Source of the DNA: Xinfangfangia pollutisoli
GTDB lineage: Bacteria > Pseudomonadota > Alphaproteobacteria > Rhodobacterales > Rhodobacteraceae
DNA length: 54,678 nt
Assembly (NCBI RefSeq): GCF_020179405.1
Contig: NZ_JAICBZ010000016.1
Span: 1 to 54,678 of the forward strand
Direction of reading: 5' to 3'
Shown here piece after piece: positions 44,906 to 53,262 of the stretch (positions are counted from its first letter, which is position 1; the number at the start of each line of letters is the position of its first letter). The notes beneath the pieces are model-generated. The model was not told where the DNA came from. It did no database searches and was given only the letters and a program-made list of their open reading frames with translations. A program made the translations under genes and the position numbers.

Positions 44906-45322
44906 ATGACCCCTCCCCGTCCCCCCATCGAACAGGCCGTGACCTGGCTGTATACCGATGACCTTGAGAAACTGGCGCCGTTCTACAGCGATGTGCTGGG
45001 GCTGGAGATGGTGCTGGATCAGGGGAAATGCCGCGTGTTCCGCACCGCGCCGGGGGCCTATCTGGGGGTCTGCTGCATGGCGAACCGCCCCTTGGGCACC
45101 AAGGGGATGATGGTCACCTTCCTCTGCGAGGATGTGCAGGCGATGTATGAAGCGCTGGTGGCACGCGGCGTGGATACCTTTGAACACCCGCCGCAGAAGC
45201 TGGGCGATGGCTCGCTGATCGGCACCTATTTCCGCGATCCGCAGGGATACCATCTGCAGATCCAACAATTTCTGGATGCGCGCTGGCGCCATCCGGTGCG
45301 CCCGGTCGCTGACGCGGGCTGA
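44906..45322 (+). CDS. VOC family protein (glyoxalase/dioxygenase fold)
   Basis: 138 aa from the ATG at 44906; an adjacent GTG at 44903 would add one residue. Two beta-alpha-beta-beta-beta units: VTWLYTDDLEKLAPFYSDVL and VTFLCEDVQAMYEALVARGV, then IGTYFRDPQGYHLQIQQFLD, with a terminal Glu-like metal position replaced by Gln. VOC proteins include glyoxalase I, extradiol dioxygenases and resistance proteins; which applies is not clear. It follows the monooxygenase by 33 bp and may act on its product or protect against a reactive by-product. Confidence 0.85.
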   Translation: MTPPRPPIEQAVTWLYTDDLEKLAPFYSDVLGLEMVLDQGKCRVFRTAPGAYLGVCCMANRPLGTKGMMVTFLCEDVQAMYEALVARGVDTFEHPPQKLGDGSLIGTYFRDPQGYHLQIQQFLDARWRHPVRPVADAG

Positions 45323-45325
45323 GCC

Positions 45326-45357
45326 TCCGCCCCCGGCATCCCGGGGGCGGATCTCTT
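45326..45357. terminator. Bidirectional terminator between the VOC and aminotransferase genes
   Basis: Perfect eleven-pair stem TCCGCCCCCGG (45326-45336) with CCGGGGGCGGA (45341-45351), loop CATC, followed rightward by TCTCTTT. It sits in the 40-bp gap between convergent genes. Confidence 0.85.
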
Positions 45358-45362
45358 TCAGA

Positions 45363-46448
45363 TCACGCGGCGGCGGATTGCGCATATTCCGTCAGCGCGG
45401 CGACCAGGGCCGCGTTCTGTTCCGCCGTGCCGACGGTGATGCGCAGGAAGCCCGCCAGGTCGTAATCCTCGATGGGCCGCAGGATGATGCCGCGTTCCAG
45501 CAGGAAGGCATGCGCCGCACGCGAGTCCGCGAAGGCCGTGCAAAGGAAGTTGCCGTGACCGGGCAGCGAGGCGAACCCCAGCGCCTCGAGCTGCCGCGAC
45601 AGGGCTGCGCGCAGCACCGCCGTCTCGGCCACGGCATTCCGCATGAATGCCATATCCTGCAGGGCCGCCACCGCCGCCGCCTGGGCCAGCGCGCCGACAT
45701 TGCCGATCTGGCGCATGCGGTTCAGGATCGCGATCATCGACTGGGGGCCATGCGCCCAGGCCACCCGCAGACCGGCCAGCCCGAAGGCCTTCGAGAAGGT
45801 GCGGGTCACGATGACATTCTCGGTCCCCTCCACCAGCTCATGCCCCGCCGTATAGGCCGGATCGGCGACGTATTCCGCATAGGCCGAATCCAGCAGCAGC
45901 ACGATATCGGGCCGCAGCGCATCGCGCAGGCGGCGGATCTCGCTCGTGGGCAGGACGGTGCCGGTGGGGTTGTTGGGGTTGGCCACCACGACGATCTTCG
46001 TGCGCGGGGTGATCGCCGCCAGGATCGCGTCGATGTCGGTGTGATGGTCGGTTTCATCGGTCAGCACCGCCTTGGCACCGACCCGATCCGCGAAGATGCG
46101 GAACTGGATGAAGGAATGGCGGCTGAAAACCACCTCATCTCCGGGGCGGGCATAGCAGCGGTAGATCGTCTCGATGATCGCCTCGGACCCGTTGCCGCAG
46201 ATCAGACTGTCGGGCGAGAAGCCGAAGGTTTCCGACAGCGCCTTGCGCAGCACGGCCGAGCTGGGCTCGGGGTACAGCTCGGGCCGCTGGCTGGCCTTCG
46301 CGAGGGCATCATGCACCAGAGGGCTGGCGCCGAAGGCGGATTCATTGGCCGAAAGCTGGATCCAGCTGGACGGATCCCCAGCGGGTTGGGCCTTGCGGGT
46401 CACGCTCAACGCGGTGGCGTTGATATAGGGCTGAGGGAACAGGGTCAT
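45363..46448 (-). CDS. Histidinol-phosphate aminotransferase-like class I/II aminotransferase
   Basis: 361 aa from the ATG at 46448; the frame is open farther upstream but overlaps tctA. PLP features: IQLSANESAFGASPLV at the substrate-entry region, VVVANPNNPTGTVLPTSEIR, LLDSAYAEYV, and the Schiff-base Lys in TRTFSKAFGLAGLRVAWAHG. HisC-like by sequence, but it lies directly behind a Tct transporter operon (26 bp after tctA) and within a catabolic cluster, so a role in transamination of a degradation product is more likely than histidine synthesis. Assigning hisC would be premature. Confidence 0.88.
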   Translation of the reverse strand: MTLFPQPYINATALSVTRKAQPAGDPSSWIQLSANESAFGASPLVHDALAKASQRPELYPEPSSAVLRKALSETFGFSPDSLICGNGSEAIIETIYRCYARPGDEVVFSRHSFIQFRIFADRVGAKAVLTDETDHHTDIDAILAAITPRTKIVVVANPNNPTGTVLPTSEIRRLRDALRPDIVLLLDSAYAEYVADPAYTAGHELVEGTENVIVTRTFSKAFGLAGLRVAWAHGPQSMIAILNRMRQIGNVGALAQAAAVAALQDMAFMRNAVAETAVLRAALSRQLEALGFASLPGHGNFLCTAFADSRAAHAFLLERGIILRPIEDYDLAGFLRITVGTAEQNAALVAALTEYAQSAAA

Positions 46449-46474
46449 GGGCGGGACTTTCGGCAGGTCAGGGA

Positions 46475-47980
46475 TCAGGGGTCCGGCGCGAAGATCGCAT
46501 TGCGGCGGCGCGCGACCGAGGGAAGGCTGGCGGCGATCACGATGGCGACGGCCAAGGCCAGCAGGGCGGCAGAGATCGGGCGCTCCAGGAAGATGAGGAA
46601 ATCGCCGCGCGACTGGATCAGCGACCGGCGCAGGTATTCCTCCAGCATCGGGCCCAGGATGAAGCCCAGGATGAAGGGGGCAAGCTCCGCCCCCAGTTTC
46701 GAGGCCAGATAGCCAAGCGCCCCGAAGACCACCATGACGTAAAGGTCCGTCGTGCTGTTCTGGGTGGCATAGACGCCGAAGACCGCGAAGACCAGGATGG
46801 CGGGAAAAAGGTACTTGTAGGAAATGGTCAGCAACCGCACCCACAGGCCCACCAGCGGCAGGTTCAAGACCACCAGCATCAGGTTGCCCACCCACATCGA
46901 GGCGACAAGGCCCCAGAACAACTGCGGTTGCGCCTCCATCACGCGCGGGCCGGGCACGATGCCCTGCAGGATCAGTGCTGCAATGAACAGCGCCATCATC
47001 GGGTTGGACGGGATGCCCAGGGTCAGCATCGGCAGGAAGGACATCTGCGCCCCGGCATTGTTCGCGGCCTCGGGTGCCGCCACGCCCTCGACCGCGCCCT
47101 TGCCGAATTCGGCCCGGTGGCGCGAGATGCGCTTTTCGGTGACATAGGCCGCGAAAGAGGCCAGCGCCGCGCCGCCGCCGGGCAAGAGGCCCAGCACGGT
47201 GCCGATCCCGGTGCCCCGGATCGCCGGCATGACGGACCGCCGCGCTTCCTCGCGCGTCGGCATCAGGCTTCCGGTCAGGCGCAGCGTGGTGCTGCTGCCC
47301 GATCCGCCCTCCAGATTGCGCAGGATCTCGGCCAGGCCGAAGACGCCCGAGGCGATGGCGATGATGCTGATCCCGTCATAGAGGCTGAACTGCCCGAAGG
47401 TCAGCCGCGAGGTGCCGCTGTAGATGTCCGTCCCGATCAAGCCACACAGGATGCCCGCGATGCTCATCCCCACCGATTTCAGCAGCGACCCGCTGGCAAG
47501 GGCGACACAGGCCAGCATCCCCAGCACCATCAGCGCGAAATAATCCGGTGCGGCAAAGTTAAGCGCCACCCGGCTGAGCGGTTGGGCGAAGACGGCCAGG
47601 ACCAGGGTCGAGACGGTCCCGGCGAACAGCGAGGCGACGGCGGCAACCGCCAGCGCGGCCCCGGCCCGGCCCTTGCGCGCCATGCGGTAGCCGTCGATGG
47701 CGGTCACGATGGACGAGGTCTCGCCCGGCAGGTTGATCATGATCGCGGTGGTCGAGCCGCCATATTGCGCCCCGTAATAGATGCCCGCCAGCATGATGAT
47801 CGAGGTGGAGGGATCCAGCGCGTAGGTCAGCGGCAGCAGGATCGCGATGGTCGCGGCGGGGCCAACGCCCGGCAGAACGCCGACCAGCGTGCCCAGCAGC
47901 GCGCCGAGGAAGCAGAACAGGATGTTCTCGGGCAGCAGGGCGACGCCCAACCCCATGCCAAGGTTGTTCAGCAGATCCAT
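46475..47980 (-). CDS. tctA: Tripartite tricarboxylate transporter large permease (TctA), second system
   Basis: 501 aa from the ATG at 47980. Segments LLGTLVGVLPGVGPAATIAI, IYYGAQYGGSTTAIMINLPG and GAVEGVAAPEAANNAGAQMS are the TctA hallmarks. It follows tctB by 2 bp. Same family as the protein at 29178 but diverged in many positions, so the two systems should take up different acids. Confidence 0.95.
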   Translation of the reverse strand: MDLLNNLGMGLGVALLPENILFCFLGALLGTLVGVLPGVGPAATIAILLPLTYALDPSTSIIMLAGIYYGAQYGGSTTAIMINLPGETSSIVTAIDGYRMARKGRAGAALAVAAVASLFAGTVSTLVLAVFAQPLSRVALNFAAPDYFALMVLGMLACVALASGSLLKSVGMSIAGILCGLIGTDIYSGTSRLTFGQFSLYDGISIIAIASGVFGLAEILRNLEGGSGSSTTLRLTGSLMPTREEARRSVMPAIRGTGIGTVLGLLPGGGAALASFAAYVTEKRISRHRAEFGKGAVEGVAAPEAANNAGAQMSFLPMLTLGIPSNPMMALFIAALILQGIVPGPRVMEAQPQLFWGLVASMWVGNLMLVVLNLPLVGLWVRLLTISYKYLFPAILVFAVFGVYATQNSTTDLYVMVVFGALGYLASKLGAELAPFILGFILGPMLEEYLRRSLIQSRGDFLIFLERPISAALLALAVAIVIAASLPSVARRRNAIFAPDP

Positions 47981-47982
47981 GC

Positions 47983-48444
47983 TCACCCCCCCCAGAATTG
48001 CAGCGCGGGCCCGATGACGCGGATCGGCACGCCAAGCGCCCAGACCAGAAGCGTCACGCAAAGGGCCGACATGATGAGACCGATCAGCACCGCCTGCGGC
48101 AGGCGCGTCGTGCGGTCCGCCATCGCGGCGCAGGCGGCCAGGACGAACATCGACAGGGCCAGGCCGAAGGGCCCGATCATCAGCGCGAACAGCAGTGGAG
48201 GGACGAGGATGAAGATCAGCGCGCGCAGCGGCAGCTTGGGAAGCACCTCACGCGCGGTCCAGATCCCCTTGCCCGCGACGATCAGCCCGATGACGATCAG
48301 CAGGATGGAAAGCACGCCCGGCATATAGCCCGGACCCATGCTGCGAACGGAACCGATCTCCAGCCCCGAGGCCTGCTGCAGGAACAGCCCGCCCACCGTT
48401 ATGAAGAAAAGGCCGCAGCCGACCTCCTTGTTGATGACTGACAT
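47983..48444 (-). CDS. tctB: Tripartite tricarboxylate transporter small permease (TctB), second system
   Basis: 153 aa with four hydrophobic helices (CGLFFITVGGLFLQQASGL, VLSILLIVIGLIVAGKGIW, LIFILVPPLLFALMIGPFGL, VLIGLIMSALCVTLLVWAL) and the TctB-like loop RSMGPGYMPGVL. It lies between tctC (72 bp) and tctA (2 bp) in a leftward tctC-tctB-tctA order, different from the order in the first system. Confidence 0.9.
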   Translation of the reverse strand: MSVINKEVGCGLFFITVGGLFLQQASGLEIGSVRSMGPGYMPGVLSILLIVIGLIVAGKGIWTAREVLPKLPLRALIFILVPPLLFALMIGPFGLALSMFVLAACAAMADRTTRLPQAVLIGLIMSALCVTLLVWALGVPIRVIGPALQFWGG

Positions 48445-48516
48445 GGGCGGGTTCCTGTCGGTTCGAAACGGAAAGGATGCGCCGAAGGCGCGGCGCGTCC
48501 CATGGAACTTGCGGTC

Positions 48517-49509
48517 TTACTTCAGCGGGGTGGTGCCACCGGCCACGATCATCGCGCGCCAGATCTCGCCCTGGGTGGTGATGAACGCGGGATAATCGGC
48601 CGGGGACAGATCGAAGGGCACCGCACCGATGCGGCCCAGCTGCTCGGCCCCTTCGGGGCTGGCGACATAGGCAGCGATGGCGGTGTTCAGCTTGTCCAGA
48701 ACCGCAGGATCCGTGTCCTTGGCGGCGACCAGGCTGTAGAACGAGGTCAGGTCCAGCTGCGGATAGCCGGCCTCCGCCATGGTGGGCACGTCAGGCAGCG
48801 AGTCCCAGCGGGTGGCATTGGTCACGGCCAGGGCTTTCAGATCGCCGTTCGAGATGGCGCTGAACGAGGTCGCCAGGTTGTCGATGGCGAAATCGGTGTT
48901 GCCAGCGATGATGTCGGTCATCATCTCGGCGCCGGATTTGAACGGCACATGGACCGCGTCGATTTCGGCCAGCTGGGTGAAATAGGCGCCCGCCAGGTGG
49001 ATCGAGCCGCCCACCCCGGCCGAACCGTAGTTCAGCTCACCGGGCTTTTCCTTGGCCAGCGCCACCAGCTCGGCCACCGAATTCACCGGCAGATCCTTGT
49101 TCACCACCAGAACATTGCTGCTTTTGCCAAACATTCCCGCCAGGGCGCTGTCGCGGTCGGGGTCGAAGGTCGTGTCGGCCAGAAGCATCGCGTTGTAGAT
49201 CTGGGTCGCGGTATTGCCCAGCAGCAGCGTGTAGCCATCGGCGGGCTGGGTCATCATGTATTCCGCCGCGCGGGCACCCGAGGCGCCCGGGCGGTTTTCG
49301 ACGACAAAGGCCTGGCCCAGCGTCTTGGTCAGGTCGTCGGCGATCAGCCGGGCGGCCAGGTCATTGCCGCCGCCGGGGCCCGCGCCGACCAGGATGGTCA
49401 CCGGGCGGGTTGGGTAATCGGTTTCAGCCAGCAGCGGGCTGGCCGTCATCGCTATTAGCGAGGCGGTGACGCCCCACACGGCCTTGCGGATGTAACCAGT
49501 GAGTTTCAT
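48517..49509 (-). CDS. tctC: Tripartite tricarboxylate transporter substrate-binding protein (TctC/Bug), second system
   Basis: 330 aa from the ATG at 49509: AGGAG lies 9 bp upstream of this codon, whereas the in-frame ATG at 49518 directly touches it and would be poorly used. Signal peptide with core AVWGVTASLIAMTASPLLA; mature start near ETDYPTRPVTILVGAGPGGG. Bug-family ligand loops VENRPGASGARAAEYMMTQ and VHVPFKSGAEMMTDIIAG. First gene of the transporter-aminotransferase operon; divergent from dapA-like gene, with a GTATAC site in the gap. Confidence 0.93.
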   Translation of the reverse strand: MKLTGYIRKAVWGVTASLIAMTASPLLAETDYPTRPVTILVGAGPGGGNDLAARLIADDLTKTLGQAFVVENRPGASGARAAEYMMTQPADGYTLLLGNTATQIYNAMLLADTTFDPDRDSALAGMFGKSSNVLVVNKDLPVNSVAELVALAKEKPGELNYGSAGVGGSIHLAGAYFTQLAEIDAVHVPFKSGAEMMTDIIAGNTDFAIDNLATSFSAISNGDLKALAVTNATRWDSLPDVPTMAEAGYPQLDLTSFYSLVAAKDTDPAVLDKLNTAIAAYVASPEGAEQLGRIGAVPFDLSPADYPAFITTQGEIWRAMIVAGGTTPLK

Positions 49510-49880
49510 GGCGCGCATCTCCTGTCGGTCCGGAACTCTTCCTGAGGATCTGATAGCGGGTCACGTGTCCAAATGGGATACGTGGGTTATTCTTATATTA
49601 TTCCACCCAGGCGCAAACTGTTCTCCGGTGGGTCCCTGAGCAAGAATTTTTCCCTCTGCCCAATCCCTGTGCAGGAGTTCGATGGCCCCGGGGGCCGATT
49701 CGTCGCTAAGGCGGGCTTCGATCCCTGCAGGCGATGCTCCATGGTATCCACATCGTATACAAACACCGCACGACGATATCCCCATCCGTTCCCGCATCTG
49801 CCATCCTGTCGACCACATCCCGCGCCTTTCGCGGACCTGGCGGGACAGGCCCGCGCAAACCATGCATTGTGAGAGCTTCG
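49510..49880. promoter_or_regulatory. 371-bp divergent control region between tctC and the DapA-type gene
   Basis: No gene is supported here; open frames on both strands lack similarity. It has an AT-rich patch at 49590-49610 that could hold the leftward tctC promoter, and the candidate operator at 49744-49760. The DapA-type gene begins at 49881 after a weak GAGAG ribosome site. Confidence 0.6.
49744..49760. promoter_or_regulatory. GTATAC-type candidate operator 2 (tctC / dapA-like divergent region)
   Basis: GTATC at 49744 and GTATAC at 49755-49760, spaced 11 bp start to start, the same spacing as at operator 3. Located in the divergent gap of the transporter and aldolase operons. Confidence 0.55.
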
Positions 49881-50807
49881 ATGACATTCAGTGCCGAAAC
49901 CTCCGGCGTCTACCCGATCGCCGCGACGCCCTTCCTGCTCGATGGCAGCATCGACACCGTCTCGCTGGACCGGCTGACCGATTTCTATCAGGACGCAGGC
50001 GCCACCGGGATGACCATCCTGGGCATCATGGGCGAGGCGAACAAGCTGACCGGGCCGGAAAGCCTGTCCATCGCGCGGCAGGTGATCGCGCGCTCGCGCG
50101 TGCCGGTGGTGGTGGGCGTTTCCAGCCCTAACCTGACCGGCATGGGCCTGCTGGCCCGGCAGGCGATGGAGGCGGGCGCCGCGGGCGTGATGATCGCCCC
50201 CACGCCCAACCTGCGCACCGATGAGCAGATCCTGACCTATTTCCACCAGTGCATCGAGGCGGTGGGCAACGATATCCCCTGGGCCCTGCAGGACTATCCT
50301 TTGACCCTGCAGGTGCAGATGTCGGTGCCGCTGATCGCGAAGATCGTCGAAGAGCTGCCCTCCTGCGTGATGCTGAAGGCCGAAGACTGGCCGGGGCTGG
50401 AGAAACTGTCGAGGCTGCGCGCCCTGCAGGACGGGGGCCAGATGCGCCGCGTGTCCATGCTGACGGCGAATGGCGGGCTGTTCCTGGATTTCGAGGGCGA
50501 GCGCGGATCGGACGGGATCATGACCGGCTACGGCTTCCCCGACATGCTGGTCGAGCTGTTCAATCTGCAACAGGCCGGGCAGCGCGATGCGGCGCATGAC
50601 CTGTTCGACGCCCACCTGCCGCTGATCCGCTATGAACAGCAGCCGGGCGTCGGTCTGGCGGTGCGCAAATACGTTCTCGCCGGGCGCGGGGCCATCGCCC
50701 ATGATGTGCAGCGCAAGCCGGGCAGCACGCTGTCGGCCCGTGCGCGGGAAGAGGTGGACTATATGCTGGCCCGCATCGCCCGCACCGACAAACGCGCGGC
50801 GCTCTGA
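49881..50807 (+). CDS. Dihydrodipicolinate synthase (DapA) family aldolase
   Basis: 308 aa from the ATG at 49881 (MTFSAETSGVYPIAATPFLL). TIM-barrel class I aldolase: GITxxGEx-like segment ILGIMGEANKLTGPES, catalytic Tyr in ALQDYPLTLQ and Schiff-base Lys in CVMLKAEDWPGL. The catalytic pair is thus intact. The family includes lysine-pathway DapA but also many catabolic lyases and dehydratases that release or use pyruvate. Position among catabolic genes, divergent from a carboxylate transporter, suggests the latter. Followed by its own terminator. Confidence 0.92.
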   Translation: MTFSAETSGVYPIAATPFLLDGSIDTVSLDRLTDFYQDAGATGMTILGIMGEANKLTGPESLSIARQVIARSRVPVVVGVSSPNLTGMGLLARQAMEAGAAGVMIAPTPNLRTDEQILTYFHQCIEAVGNDIPWALQDYPLTLQVQMSVPLIAKIVEELPSCVMLKAEDWPGLEKLSRLRALQDGGQMRRVSMLTANGGLFLDFEGERGSDGIMTGYGFPDMLVELFNLQQAGQRDAAHDLFDAHLPLIRYEQQPGVGLAVRKYVLAGRGAIAHDVQRKPGSTLSARAREEVDYMLARIARTDKRAAL

Positions 50808-50814
50808 GACCGAC

Positions 50815-50841
50815 AAGGGCGTCTTGCGGGGCGCCTTTTTT
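50815..50841 (+). terminator. Terminator after the DapA-type gene
   Basis: Seven-pair stem AAGGGCG (50815-50821) with CGCCTTT (50832-50838, one G-T pair) followed by further T residues to 50841. It separates the DapA-type gene from the hydantoinase-SDR unit, which therefore needs its own promoter. Confidence 0.7.
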
Positions 50842-50903
50842 CCATGCGGTGACACGGCTCGCGTACGCACAGACAGGCCCCGCGGCGAAGATTTCGTGCG
50901 TTG

Positions 50904-50920
50904 CTATACGATTTGTATAC
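50904..50920. promoter_or_regulatory. GTATAC-type candidate operator 3 (hydantoinase promoter)
   Basis: CTATAC at 50904 and GTATAC at 50915-50920 are 11 bp apart; TATAC-GATTT-GTATA forms a perfect inverted repeat with a five-base spacer. Located between the terminator at 50841 and the hydantoinase start at 50990, in a visibly AT-rich patch, as expected for promoter plus operator. Confidence 0.6.
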
Positions 50921-50989
50921 GGAACGTATTGCCACGAGCACACCATCGGGTGAGAACCGGCTTTGGACAGGGACAGGTTTGAGGCAGGC

Positions 50990-52414
50990 ATGGCAGAGCG
51001 CGCCCCCTATGATCTTGTGTTGCGCGGCGGGCAGGTCGTCACCGCCTCGGGCGTGGTCACCGCCGATGTCGCGGTGCGGGACGGCAAGATCGCGGCCCTG
51101 GGCGCGGACCTGCCCGCAGGGCGTGTCGAACGTTCGGCCAAAGGGCGCTATGTCCTGCCGGGCGGGGTCGATTCCCATTGCCATGTCGAGCAGATGACCG
51201 CCGCCGGCATCATGAACGCCGATACCTGGGAAAGCGCCACCCGCGCGGCGGCCTTCGGTGGCACCACTACGATCATCCCCTTCGCCGCCCAGCATCGCGG
51301 CATGGATCTGGCCGAAGTGGTACAGGACTACCACCTGCGCGCCGACCGGGGCGCGCTGGTCGACTATGCCTTCCACATGATCATCACCGACCCCTCGCCC
51401 AAGACGGTGCAGAAGGATCTGCCCGCGCTGATCCGCAGCGGCCATGGCTCGATCAAGGTCTTCATGACCTATGACCCGCTGATCGTCGACGATGCCGGGA
51501 TCCTGAAGCTCTTGCAGGTGGCCAAGGCCGAGGGCGCGCAGGTCTGCGTCCATGCCGAGAGCCACGACATGATCCACTGGGCCACCGCCCGCCTTCTGGC
51601 CGAGGGCAAGACCGCCCCCCGCCATCAGGCCGAGTCGCATCCCCGCCTGGCCGAATACGAAGCCATCGGCCGCCTGATCGCTCTGGCCGAGCTGGTGCGC
51701 CATCCGGTGATGATCTTCCACGTCTCCACCGCCGAACCGCTATCCTTGATCCGCGATGCGCGCGCCCGGGGCGCGACCCTCTGGGCCGAGACCTGCCCGC
51801 ATTACCTGTTCCTCACCGATGCGGTGATGGACAAGCCGGGGACCGAGGGCGCGAAATGGATGTGTTCGCCCCCGCTGCGGACCGAGGCGGATCAGGCCGC
51901 CCTCTGGCAGGCGCTGCGGGCGGGCGATCTGGATTTGGTCTCCTCGGACCATGCGCCCTTCCGCTATGACGCCTCGGGCAAGCTGGCGGCCGGGCCGGGG
52001 GCCACGTTCAAGCAGATGGCCAATGGCATGCCCGGCTTGGGCGCCCGCATGCCGCTGCTGTTTGACGCGGCGATGCGCGGGCGGCTGACCCTGCCGCAGG
52101 TGGCCGAACTGGGGGCAGAGGCTCCTGCGCGGATCTACAATCTGCAGGACAAGGGGCGCATCGCGCCGGGAGCGGATGCCGATCTGGTGCTGTGGAACCC
52201 CGAAGCCCGCACGGTCCTGTCGGATGACACGGTGCAGGATGGCACGGGCTATACGCCCTACCCCGGGCGGGACCTGATCGGCGCGGTGGAGGCGGTCTAC
52301 CTGCGCGGTCAGCCGGTGGTGAATGAGGACCGGCTGCAGGTGCAGCCCGGTCATGGCCGCTTCCTGCCGCGCGGCGGGGGCGACGCGGCGATCTGGCAAG
52401 AGAAAGCAGTCTGA
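50990..52414 (+). CDS. Dihydropyrimidinase / D-hydantoinase family amidohydrolase
   Basis: 474 aa from the ATG at 50990 (MAERAPYDLVLRGGQVVTAS), normal length. Metal site: His-x-His in VDSHCHVEQM, the carboxylated Lys in SIKVFMTYD, His in QVCVHAESHDM and in VMIFHVSTAE, and Asp in LVSSDHAPF. All ligands for the binuclear centre are present. It hydrolyses a cyclic amide bond as in dihydrouracil, hydantoin, allantoin or cyclic imides. No beta-ureidopropionase or carbamoylase follows, which argues against ordinary pyrimidine catabolism. It is in one unit with the downstream SDR. Confidence 0.93.
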   Translation: MAERAPYDLVLRGGQVVTASGVVTADVAVRDGKIAALGADLPAGRVERSAKGRYVLPGGVDSHCHVEQMTAAGIMNADTWESATRAAAFGGTTTIIPFAAQHRGMDLAEVVQDYHLRADRGALVDYAFHMIITDPSPKTVQKDLPALIRSGHGSIKVFMTYDPLIVDDAGILKLLQVAKAEGAQVCVHAESHDMIHWATARLLAEGKTAPRHQAESHPRLAEYEAIGRLIALAELVRHPVMIFHVSTAEPLSLIRDARARGATLWAETCPHYLFLTDAVMDKPGTEGAKWMCSPPLRTEADQAALWQALRAGDLDLVSSDHAPFRYDASGKLAAGPGATFKQMANGMPGLGARMPLLFDAAMRGRLTLPQVAELGAEAPARIYNLQDKGRIAPGADADLVLWNPEARTVLSDDTVQDGTGYTPYPGRDLIGAVEAVYLRGQPVVNEDRLQVQPGHGRFLPRGGGDAAIWQEKAV

Positions 52415-52442
52415 ACGGTGGCCCAAACGGTTGAGGATGACA

Positions 52443-53222
52443 ATGGAACTTGGAATTTCCGGGCAGACGGCCCTGGTGCTGGGCGGCGGCAAGGGCATCG
52501 GGCGCGGCATCAGCGCGGCGCTGGCGGCGGAAGGCGTGCGGGTCATCCTGACCTCGCGCACCCTGGCCGAGGCCAAGGCGGCGGCGGCCGGGATCGGGCT
52601 GGATTGCGTGGGCCTGGCCTGTGACACCGCCGATCTGGCCAGCGTGAACGCCCTGGCCGACACGGTCGAGGCGGAGTTCGGTGGCGCGGGGATCCTGGTG
52701 CTGAACAGCGGCGGCCCCGCGGCGGGCCCGGCGACGGGGGTGGAGATGGCGGCCTATGCCACCGCCTTCCAGCAGCTGTTCATGGGCCCGGTCACCCTGG
52801 CCATGCGCCTGCTGCCGAAGATGCGCGCGCAGGGCTATGGCCGGATCATGACCGTCGGTTCCTCGGGCATGGTCGAGCCCATCGCCAATCTGGCGGTCTC
52901 GAACGCCATCCGCCCGGCGACGGCGGGGTGGAGCAAGACGCTGGCGCGCGAGGTGGGCGCCGATGGCGTCACCGTCAACGTGCTGATCCCCGGCCGCATC
53001 GACACCGACCGCGTGGCGCAGATCGACGGCGGCGCGGCGGCGCGGACAGGGCAAAGCCTGGACGCCGTACGGGCGCAATCCTGGGGGCGGATCCCGGTCG
53101 GCCGCTACGGCACGCCCGAGGAGTTCGGCGCGGCGGCGGCCTTCCTGGCCGGGCGTTCGGCAGGGTTCATCACCGGATCGTTCCTGCGCATTGATGGCGG
53201 CCAGATCACCTCGATCGGCTGA
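52443..53222 (+). CDS. SDR-fold protein lacking the catalytic Tyr/Lys pair
   Basis: 259 aa from the ATG at 52443, 6 bp after GAGG; the in-frame ATG at 52437 overlaps that ribosome site. The cofactor loop LVLGGGKGIGRGISAALAAE is intact and Ser lies in TVGSSGM, but where SDRs have YxxxK this protein has LAVSNAIRPATAGW, so neither Tyr nor Lys is in place. A subgroup with this SNxxR pattern is widespread and often annotated as 3-oxoacyl reductase without proof. Follows the hydantoinase by 28 bp; convergent with the GntR gene. Confidence 0.88.
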   Translation: MELGISGQTALVLGGGKGIGRGISAALAAEGVRVILTSRTLAEAKAAAAGIGLDCVGLACDTADLASVNALADTVEAEFGGAGILVLNSGGPAAGPATGVEMAAYATAFQQLFMGPVTLAMRLLPKMRAQGYGRIMTVGSSGMVEPIANLAVSNAIRPATAGWSKTLAREVGADGVTVNVLIPGRIDTDRVAQIDGGAAARTGQSLDAVRAQSWGRIPVGRYGTPEEFGAAAAFLAGRSAGFITGSFLRIDGGQITSIG

Positions 53223-53228
53223 AGCGGA

Positions 53229-53262
53229 AGCCTGTGGCGGCTCAGCCGAACCGCCACAGGCT
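53229..53262. terminator. Perfect 12-bp inverted repeat across convergent gene ends
   Basis: AGCCTGTGGCGG (53229-53240) pairs exactly with CCGCCACAGGCT (53251-53262), loop of ten. The right arm lies in the last codons of the GntR gene and the loop contains its stop. It can stop or stabilise transcripts from either side; no T-run is present. Confidence 0.65.
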
